Assembly: GCA_021186555.1 (NCBI GenBank)
Contig: JAJKFL010000005.1
Location: forward strand, 46,681,635 to 46,745,634
From: Reticulitermes speratus
Lineage: Eukaryota > Arthropoda > Insecta > Blattodea > Rhinotermitidae
DNA: 64,000 bases
Direction: 5' to 3'
The position numbers and the translations under genes are program-made. The number at the start of each line of letters is the position of its first letter. The stretch's first letter is position 1. Below are positions 1 through 9,000 of the stretch, piece after piece. The notes below the pieces were generated by a model. The model ran no database searches. It worked only from the letters and a program-made list of their open reading frames with translations, and was not told the origin of the DNA.

Positions 1-1671
1 AGATGTTTCGGAAAAGAAGGACAGTCGCTGTGTGGAAATGTGGCGACCCTGTGTGAAACATTTCGTCAGCCCCTCGAATCCCTCAACAATTTACGGTCTC
101 CGCAAAGACAGACAGGCTGCTTTGCGAATTCCCTGCCTTGAATATAAATCGTAGATGGGCTTCCAACAGTAAGACATTTTAACGAAGCAAAAATTAAGAT
201 AGATTAGTGTACACACAACAGAGAGAGAACTGGAACGATTTACCTTGGAATGTGAATTTAAGAGAAAATGATTAATATCCGGGAGGTCCCCGTTTCGAAG
301 TAAGATCGGAGTCAGTATCTTCCGAACAGTGACGAAGGGCATTACATTTTTGCGCCGGATCCAACACTTCTTAAAGAATATATGTAGAACTACACATACT
401 CACTACACGGGGAATTTCCATCAGTTCTACATATACAAGAGACCAAAATATTGTTAGGTAATTGTTTTATGCAACAATTGGTGTACCACTGATGATGGAC
501 CAGTCAGGACGGAAACACGTAGGAATGTATTGTTTTAAAAATATTATTTTAAACATATAATTGTGTGCATTTGTTGGTTAACAGTAAAAAAGTTCGGGCT
601 AAAAATATCTTTGCCGGTGAAGGCCTGGCCTTACGACTGACAGTTTTAATGGTTTCTCTCAGTCACTCCAGGACGCCGTGATGGTACCTGGCACAAAGCC
701 ACTTCCGTCTTCCACCACACACTTTGCAGTCGCTCTTCATCCTACCTATCGACGAGCTGCGGTGTGATACAATTACTGCGTCTTTAAACAGAAGGATGCA
801 TAATGAAACGCATTTTGAACACACGTTTTATTTCAGGACGAAAAATGAACTGTTTTTCACTGCAGTTTATCAGCCCACAGATGAGCAAGTCTTTAAATGA
901 TGTGCTAAGACGCTGTTGTGACAAGAATCACACAGCTGGTGCCTTAGTCGCTGATGAATTTTCCTTGTTAACTCCACTGAGACGTGAATCATTTCGCTGT
1001 GACAAAGAAGAATCGGCACAGCGTGTTGAGGCACGTGACTGCGTGTAGGAAGGGAAGCATGATATTACTCCAGTTGGTTAAACAACTACTACACTAGGCC
1101 TTACTAGATTCCTGCCTGTAGAGACCCAGTAACATTCATTGTGCTATATAAAATATTTATCTGGCAGTGAACTTAATGACGAAAAATTATAAATTTTAGT
1201 CAGTAGAAGACGTTACTGTCTCTTAAAGAAAAGTCAGAAGGTCTGTGACATCACGCTTTAATAAAGCGAGGCACAAGTCTGCGTAAAACGACATATGACA
1301 AAGGACATTGCAAAGAAAAAATTATTTGAAGAATGGACCTTCAACTTGTATCAATTAGGCTGTCACGGCACAATTGTAAAACGCATACTATCTACTTCGC
1401 ATACAAATATAAACTTAGACCTCCGCTCCATCTCTAAATTCTTACTCTTAAAAGAGAGGCAGACTTTTTTATCTGAGTATCTTCTTGTGATAAGCTATCC
1501 TATGTCAGACTCAAACATTCATTACCTCGCTTCCTCATTTTTTTCATTACTTATCATTGTAAGTCTATCAAAATCATTCGAGCGTAACAAAACCGCAGAA
1601 TCAAAATCAACTACTTTGAAGTAAGATATTGTGATTCTGTTTCCGCCACTTTACAAAGTAACTTTATGTTT
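1..1671. other. Intergenic, no gene seen
   Basis: AT-rich sequence. Apart from the hammerhead-like motif near 488 I recognise nothing. The 81-aa and 109-aa plus frames (803-1048, 1295-1624) have no recognisable features. Confidence 0.5.
488..525 (+). ncRNA. Degenerate hammerhead-like motif
   Basis: CTGATGATGGACC, GGACGGAAACACGTAGGAAT: core boxes present, but stem II has two mismatches and stem I is weak. No inverted partner was seen nearby. Confidence 0.25.
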
Positions 1672-1930
1672 GTGGTTGGTGTAGTAGGTATAGCGGCTAG
1701 GCTACGGGCTTAACAGTCCGAGGTTCAAATCCTGGTAAGGGTAAGAGATTTTTCTCTCATTCAAAACGTCCTGACCTGCACTGGGGTGCACTAAGGCTGC
1801 TATTCAGTGGGTAGCGTGGTTCTTTCTCGGGAGTAAAGCGGCCGGGGCCTAAAATTTGACCACTCACCTCCATCTAGTGCCGAGACTAAGAACAAGTGGA
1901 GCTATACCTCTACTTAATCTACATGCCTTC
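1672..1930 (+). mobile_element. tRNA-derived SINE family D
   Basis: A degenerate tRNA-like head (GGTATAGCGGCTAGGCTACG, box B GGTTCAAATCC) is followed by the family D body: CGTCCTGACCTGC, GGTAGCGTGGTTC, GTAAAGCGGCCGGGGC, then a GAGCTATACCTCTAC tail. An old copy; clear duplications were not found. Confidence 0.65.
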
Positions 1931-2284
1931 ATTGTCGGGGCAGGGACAACTTTACTGTTTCTATTGCATATTACGGTGAAAACTATGGAGATACCGTCTT
2001 GTGCCATGTGATGTGTACATTTGTACATTTGTGCCGAAGCTTCTGTGTAACCTCCTGCCTCCAACTGCAGAGCACGGAAGTCTTGTACGTTAAATAAAGG
2101 GGAATAGGCGTCTTCAGACATTTTAAACGTGTAGACCAAACTACACAACATCGTATTGCAGAAGGCTATAGTTCTATATTCGCCGCCGTGAGAGACTGAT
2201 ATCTCACATGAAGACGGACACGATTACACAGCATATAGTAAATCAATTGTAAAATATATATTGTTTCAAAATTAATTATACATA

Positions 2285-2630
2285 TAATGAAACCTGTCTT
2301 AAACGGAAACTGAGCATAACGGAACCCCGTCTTTAGCGGAAAAATTTACAGCATGGATGACCTGGAGTCCTGATGATCCACGATTAAAGTAACTGTATTA
2401 AAGGGAACCTTCCTGCGACGGCAAAATTTTGGTCCCTTGCGGTTTCGTTATAGGCAGGTTTCAATGTATATTTAATTAAGAGTACTATATTACTAGATTC
2501 TGTCCATGTTACTGTCCTGTGAGAGAGGACAGCTCCCTGTGGCAGACCCCACCCTTTAACCTGTAAGCGGAAAGAGATGAAAAAAGTACAGCAACCGACA
2601 ACTAATCCTGCGTGCAACATGACATTCCCA
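2285..2630. mobile_element. Possible non-coding pogo/Tigger-type fragment
   Basis: CCTGTCTTAAACGGAAACTG on plus, and on minus CTATAACGAAACCGCAAGGG then ACCAAAATTTTG, are the style of sequence near pogo-group ends. Weak; no coding part. Confidence 0.3.
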
Positions 2631-2678
2631 GACCTGTGTATATAGACTTGCCAGTTTCTTGTACGCTTTTTTTAGTGT

Positions 2679-2708
2679 GTTGTGTGTGTGTGTGTGTGTG
2701 CGTGTGTG
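2679..2708. repeat. (TG)n microsatellite
   Basis: Uninterrupted TG run ending in CGTGTGTG. Similar short runs lie at 55612-55632 (GT) and 18301-18331 (TGTC). Confidence 0.9.
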
Positions 2709-2859
2709 AAACTTACTGTATCACGTTAAGAAAAAACCACAGGCTTTGGGCTTTTGAGAAAAAAGGTGCTGGGAACATTTTGACCTAACAGAGAGGCAGC
2801 AAAACGAATTTAAATAAAACTGCATATTGAGAATTGTCATGATTAGTACTTCTCGCCTA

Positions 2860-3110
2860 ATATTAGAAGCGATGGGCATATAGCACGTAAGGGGGAGAGG
2901 AAAAATGCATTTAAAAGGCTTAGGCTTACAGCGGAGGATAATATTAAAACAGATTTTAAAGACATAAGATGGGAAACTGTGCACTGCATTTATCTGGATC
3001 ATGATAAGGAAGAGAAGCGGGATCTTTTTGGCAATAAATTTTCCGGTTGCAAAAAATGGGGCAGAATTTCTTGAGAAGCTGAGCAAATATCAGCTTTCAA
3101 AGTAATTCCT
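2860..3110 (+). pseudogene. LINE-type reverse transcriptase C-terminal tail remnant
   Basis: Broken frames read ARKGERKNAFKR and then AEDNIKTDFKDIRWE, matching the GHVARMGEKR..RRRWEDNIKTDLKEIRW tail seen at 47.1-47.5 kb on minus. Frameshifted and missing its 3' end. Confidence 0.55.
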
Positions 3111-3947
3111 CTCCACTAATTTACTTGGTCGATACATCTGCCATCCTAAATATGCTGACAGCAGGTTACACCCAAATGCTAATCATTTACAAAAGTGCAC
3201 TACGTCATAACCCAGAAGGCCACATCTCAATACGTTTACGAACAAATCCATAAATAATTTAATTTATCTGAAAGTTTCACAAGGGATATTCCAGCCAGTT
3301 CCCTTCCATGTGTCAATTCGTGCAGATAACTCCTGGGAAAATAGTGTGTGATGCCAACGGACCACCGCCCAGGGTGTGTCAGCCTTATAACATAAAGTAA
3401 CAGAGTCATATTACGAGCCAGATCCTGTTCTGGAAAGGTGCGCTGTGTCTCGCAATGGGAAAGTTCAAAAGAACGTAACTGTCATTACAGAGGAATGAGA
3501 TCGAATTGTCTCGAACTGTAACACATCAGGACACAGAGGACGTGGATAACTAACGTCTTAGCAGAAGAACCGCTGTTGGTAAGTAAAGTGAAGTGAAACC
3601 TTATACTCCAGTGGAGTACACATGTAATCCAAATGTGTTGCTTGCTGTTTTCGTGCCTCTTCGCCTCTGATTTTGTTCCGTCTCGAATATAAATGTGTTC
3701 TTGCAAAGGTAATCACAATAAGCATTGTCAAGAAAAATTTTTATTGCAGTTTCTTAAACATTCACTGCATTCAAAAACATTTCAAACAAAATTTAACTAG
3801 AACTGTTTCTTGTTTTTATACCATTATTCTACAATGGGACATTGTTTTCAGAAAGCTGACAAAGTTAATTTTCAATTTCATGTGAATTAAGGATTATACC
3901 TAATATGTACGCACGTAATAAAATTCATCCGTCTACTAAGTGTGACT

Positions 3948-4240
3948 GGGGGCACGCGGTGGCGCAGTTGGTTGAGGCACTGCGCTACAAACCGGAACGT
4001 CGCGGGTGCCACTGGAATTTTTCAGTGACATAATCGTTTCGGTCGCACTATGGCCCTGGGGTCGACTCAGTCTCTAACAGAAATGAGTACCAGGAATATT
4101 TCCTGGGGGATAAAGGCGGCCGGTGCGTAGGGCTGACATCCTTACCACCTTCATGTGCCGATTGTCTAAAAATCTGGGAGCCTCAACCTCCTGGGACCCT
4201 AAGGGCCTGTCAAGGTCTGTAATGGGATTGCTTTATTTTT
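3948..4240 (+). mobile_element. tRNA-derived SINE family B with 14-bp target duplication
   Basis: The head is GGCACGCGGTGGCGCAGTTG then GTTGAGGCACTGCGCTACAA, but box B is damaged (GCGGGTGCCACTGG). The body has GGGGTCGACTCAGTCTCTAA and GGCGGCCGGTGCGTAGGGCT and ends TGTAATGGGATTGCTTTATT. TACTAAGTGTGACT is repeated exactly at 3934-3947 and 4241-4254. Confidence 0.87.
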
Positions 4241-4624
4241 TACTAAGTGTGACTCCGACACCGAATTTTATCTTGACCTTTTAATATTTTTGGAGACTGA
4301 ACAGGTGAACATACATCTTCCCACTGTGCATTTATTTTGTGTACTTTCTTTTTTAGAAATAACATCCAAAGCAAAGAATAGATATTCGACTGCGTTCTTA
4401 TGCTTGGTAATAAGAATTGTAAATATCAAATAAACTCCTTTATTGTGCCTTAAAACTATAAATATCCTTGTCATCACCAGACACCATGCGTAAGACAAAA
4501 CGGAGAGAGGAGAATTTCACATTAAAAAATGTAACGTGTTTCATTAATATCAGAACTCTTTTTGAAATGTCCGGCGAAGTGGCGCAATCAGACTCGCTCG
4601 CATTATTTAGCTATCTGTTTGACT

Positions 4625-5075
4625 GAAAGATTGACTAACTCCATGGAGCAGAGTCCTTCTTGACAAGCTAACAGTTCCGCAGCTAGTCAAGAAATTCCCG
4701 ATATTTTATGAAAGCCGAAGCTTCATTACCGTGCTCACAAGAGTCCGCCACTGTTCCCTAATCTGAACCAAACGAACCCAGTGCACATCCACCCTTATTT
4801 CTTTAACATCTGTTTTAACATTATCCTTCAATCTAGGCCTAGGCTTTCCAGGCACTTCATTATTTCCTTCAGATTTCCCCATAAAAATCCTCTGCGCAAT
4901 TCTCTTCCATGCATGCAACACGTCCTACCAATTTAAAATTCCTTGATCTGATCACCTGAATAATATTTTTCAAAGAGCACACATCATGAAGCTGTTCATT
5001 GTAAAACTTTCTCAAGACTTTGGTTACTTTCTTACGAGCCCATTCTCTACCGCCCTCAGCCCATGTTCTTCCCAC
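4625..5075 (-). pseudogene. LINE-type tail remnant, two frames
   Basis: On minus, one frame gives VRKFYNEQLHD-like and IIQVIRSRNFKLVGRVACME, and the next gives KPRPRLKDNVKTDVKEIRVD then TLVSTVMKLRLS. The order equals that of the 47-kb tail ([41 protein letters not shown]). The non-coding end AGTCAATCTTTCAGTC follows TTAGCTTGTCAAGAAGGACT. Confidence 0.65.
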
Positions 5076-5246
5076 ATCGTGAAAGACTTATTTCCATACA
5101 CATAAAATATAAAAAACTTATAGTTTTGTGTATTTTAATCTTTATACTTGTACTTAGCTTAAAAGAAGATAAAATATTTTGAAACGAATGGTAATATTCC
5201 CCGAATATAATCCGCCCCTGACATCCTCTTTCTTTAGATATACTGT

Positions 5247-5515
5247 CATTTGTCAGAATAAGTCGGCTCAAATGGATTGGTCATGTTAACAGAATGGAGA
5301 ATAAAAGAACAGTAAGTCAAGCATTTAATAATAATCCCCAAGGAAGTCGACCAAGAGGACGACCAAGAAACAGATGGTGGAATTGTGTACAAACAGATAT
5401 TAAGAAGTGTAAAATTAACAACTGGAAAGAAAGGTAAAAAAACAGAGCTGACTGAGAAAGGGCCATTAAGGAGGCGAAGGTCCGCATTGGACTGTAGTGC
5501 CACCGAAGAAGAAGA
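5247..5515 (+). pseudogene. LINE-type reverse transcriptase tail, second family
   Basis: The plus frame from 5255 reads ISRLKWIGHVNRMENKR, GSRPRGRPRNRWWN and, after a stop, KNRADWEKAIKEAK. This RL(R/K)W-GH..RPRGRP-RWW arrangement is common at the C-terminus of arthropod non-LTR reverse transcriptases. It ends in a GAAGAAGAAGAA run. The minus-strand open frames here are shadows. Confidence 0.7.
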
Positions 5516-5914
5516 AGAATACATCCTCTCTCAGGATATTGTTTATTTCTCAGCAATACTTTAAATTTCCGACATTTTCAAATGATTTTCTTTGAAACAG
5601 TTTTCGCCCCCATAAATATTTAGTAACTTAACGCTAGTAATTCGAAAAGTATCTCACGTACTTAGCAATATAAAAGCTAAAAAACTGCTGCCGTTTGTAA
5701 AGACAGTTGGCGGGTGTAGCGAATTTTAGTGAAATTCATCAGTACCATACTTCATGACGATCGGATTATCGGATCTCGATACAAAGAGAGATACGGCGAA
5801 ATACACAGGCAAAATTTTTATAAATTCGCTGTGAATGCGTATATTAACAGGGTTAATTTTTACAATAATTACGTTTCTTGTTTTTAATTATCTGTATTGA
5901 ATGTTGTACACAGT

Positions 5915-5928
5915 AATTGTTATTTCAG
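5915..5928 (+). promoter_or_regulatory. Candidate splice acceptor for the 5' UTR/first coding exon of the receptor
   Basis: TTGTTATTTCAG ends at 5928 after a T-rich stretch, about 60 bp before the ATG at 5989. A second AG option is TAAAATTGCAG ending at 5973. Either would make the signal-peptide exon internal, with the promoter further upstream. TATAAAA at 5961 is too close to the ATG to act as its TATA box. Confidence 0.35.
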
Positions 5929-5988
5929 GGCAGATACCACAAACTGAACTTCTAATTGTCTATAAAATTGCAGATGTAGTCCAGGCAG

Positions 5989-6083
5989 ATGGAGCATCCC
6001 ACTGTAATCTACCTGCTTGCCCTGCTCATCTTACGTACAAAAGGAGACGGCTTTACTCTGTTTGAAGCTCTGAATTCCACCGG
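5989..6083 (+). CDS. Receptor exon 1: start codon and signal peptide
   Basis: The ATG at 5989 is the first in this frame after TAG at 5977, with G at +4 but C at -3. Residues 5-15 (TVIYLLALLIL) form the hydrophobic core, followed by RTKGDG, a plausible signal-peptidase region. The exon ends ACCGG before donor GTACGT at 6084 (phase 2). The single base left at the start of the next exon completes a Gly codon, which is what ties this short exon to the rest of the gene. A 5' UTR exon upstream is likely. Confidence 0.72.
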
Positions 6084-9000
6084 GTACGTCCGATGTAATT
6101 TCAACGGATTTCAGATTATTTCTTTGAAGTTTCAATAAACAAAACTTCAATCGATCCACTCACACACTGCATAGTCTATCAACCCATCATCGTAAGAGTG
6201 CTGCTCGTAATAAGAGCCAAGAAGTAAGTTTATATAGCCGTGCCATGGCTCAGGCGGCTAGTCGCCTGCCTCTCACCGCGGAGGCCCGGGCTCGATCCCG
6301 GGTCAGTCCATGTGGGATTTGTGGTGGACAAAGTGGTACTGGGACAGGTTTCCCCGAGTACTTCGGTTATCCCCTGTCAATTTCATTCAACTGGTGCTCC
6401 ACTACACGGAAGAATGAAAAAAAAACTAATCATCATCTTCATCACAGGGATGAGAAATAAGCCTCAGGGCTGCGGCGCGTCCGTAATATCTGCTGCGGGG
6501 CCCTTCTCCACAAAAAAAAATTATATCCCCCGAGTCCCGGGGCAAGACCGGCCTTAGCACATCGAGTCCGCGGCATTTGCAAGACGTATTTTGATGGGTC
6601 GATTTTAATGTAATAACTATACATGTACTCCGCTGAGCACATCAATTAAATGAATTATCGGACATTTACGATGACCACGAAAATCCGAACAGCAAAATAG
6701 ATGGTATCTGAAATGTTGCCAAAGATAACCTTACTGTCCGGGGCTCAGCTCTGTGAAGGCAGAAGCTGGGGCAATATAGGGAGAATTGTGAGAGATGGTA
6801 AGTGTGACCCGCATTCCTTACAGAGGCACAAAACTGAGCCTCCAACTGTGGCAACAATTATTAAGCGTTACGCTCACCTTCTGAACTTCCTCCACAACAC
6901 AGCAGAAGGAGTATATAAAAGTAGGCTACACAGTCCATCATTTGGCAGTTAAAAAGGAGAAGTTCATAGCTTTTCTCACTTATGCCAGGAAAATTCCGGG
7001 TTGGTAAAAGAATTAGGCGAAGTCCGCTTCCTTTCTCCTACTTTCAAATTTATTACTCACTGAACATCCCTTCGTTCTATGTTTTCTGAGCTACCCACAA
7101 CAACGCTTGGCACAATATAAATACATATACAAATGAAAACTAAAAAGTATTAAATGTAGATTCAAAAATCTCACAAATATTTCTACATTTCAGAAGTAAA
7201 TGTGGAGAGGAAGAAACCGTATCTGCAAGCAACTTCAGTATCCCTCAAGAATTATGGATATTCGGTGCCCCGTGCTCTTGCAACCCCTTGTGTGCCCACT
7301 ATAAGGATTGCTGTAAGGACTCCAAGTACTTTGTAGCGGAGGAACAATTCTGGGAACCTGCTACATCCACTTGCTCGAGGCTAAAGAACGACTACAGACA
7401 CTTCCACATGAAGCAGACGTGTCGTAGCGACTGGGACAACGACGAAACTCGTGCCAGCTGCCGGACGGACAGTGGTCCTCCTTTAACGAGCCACCGGACA
7501 AATATCAGTTATGCAAACGCACACTGTGCTGTCTGCAACTACGACTTCGACGCTAGCACTGACCACCTCTGGCCTGTCGGATACAATTGCTATAAATTTT
7601 ATTACGACAATGCGTGGAATTTCGACAATTATGATGCGTGGATCACGTCTAGAGACAACACAACGGATGTGCAGTTAAACTGCACGAATATCAGTCACTC
7701 ATATTCCGTCAACTACAGTTTTCCGTTTGACGTATTTTCGCTTTTTTATTTGTACAATGGAACACTGGGCTGGCTGTTCGATCTGATAGCTTTGACTCGA
7801 TATGAATCACATTCTAAAGGAGATTTTAACGAAAGCGAACAACATTATCTGCACCGAGAAGAAAATACTACACAGTTTTCTGCAAGTGACTATGATTATA
7901 AATGTAGAATGTTGCTCATCAATCTTGACGAAAATATTATGAGACGTTGTTCGGAAGTTATCAGCACTTGTGCGTCAGATTGGGCGGACAGTGACGTGGA
8001 GGCAATGTGTTTGGCCTACACAGATTACTATTGTCATGGAACGGATTATTTTCGTAACCCTCACTGCGCTTTCTGCAACCACGTGGACTTATATGAAACA
8101 CATGATTGCTACAGCCTTCCTACATTTTATTCGGGAGGGGCTGATTTCTCTGGATTACTGGATTGGGAAAAGTCCAACCCTATGAACAAAGATCCAGACA
8201 AGCAAAACACTACTATCATATGGGTGGCCAGTGACGGTAAGCTAATATTTTCCCATGAAAATGGTTAAAATTTAAATGCAAAAGAAAAATTACTACGCGA
8301 CTAACGTTAGGTGGAAAACGGCTGCAAAGTAATGGTTGTGTTATCCATGTATAAATTAATAGTTGTGGTAGCCCTGTTTAAGTTAATGGTTGTAGTATCT
8401 CTGTACAAATTACTGATTTTGGTAGCCCTGTATAACTTAATATTTGTTGTATCCATGTCCAACTTATGTCTGTGGCATCCCTGTATATTATATTGCTTGT
8501 GATATCCCTGTATAATTAACAGTGGTGGTACCCCTATATAAATTATTGGTTGTGTTATCTCCATATAACTTCACACCATACATCACATCTAACTCTGAAC
8601 TGATTTATCCGTCACATTTTTAGGCGCCTTCGAAAAATTGCGAAAAGCGACTATTAGCTTCGTCATGTCTGTCTGTCCGTCCGTCCATCAGCATGGAACA
8701 ACTCGGCTCCCACTGGACGGATTTTCATAAAATTTTATATTTGATTATTTTTTTAAAATCTGTCGAGAAAATTCAAGTTTCATTAACATCTGACAAGAAT
8801 AACGGGTACTTTACGTGACCACTGTGTACATTTATGATAAATCTCGCTCAGTTCTTCTTATAATGAGAAATGTTTCAGGCAAAGGTGTAGAGAAAATCAA
8901 AACACACATTTTATGTTCCATGTCATTTTTCCGAAAGTCGTGCCGTTTATGGGAAAATGTGGAAAAATATGGTAGAACCAGACAGGCCACAGATGATATG

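Noticed and set aside
5961-5967. TATAAAA as the promoter TATA box
   Set aside because: It is 22-28 bp from the ATG, so transcription would start at or after the start codon; a 5' splice acceptor fits better.
6240-6557. Protein-coding ORFs across 6240-6557 (and in the matching SINEs)
   Set aside because: They lie inside a SINE in a receptor intron; the frame is not kept between SINE copies.
8237-8268. Extension of receptor exon 2 to the stop at 8268
   Set aside because: GTAAGC at 8237 is a good donor in the right phase for exon 3, and stopping at 8268 would lose all seven helices.
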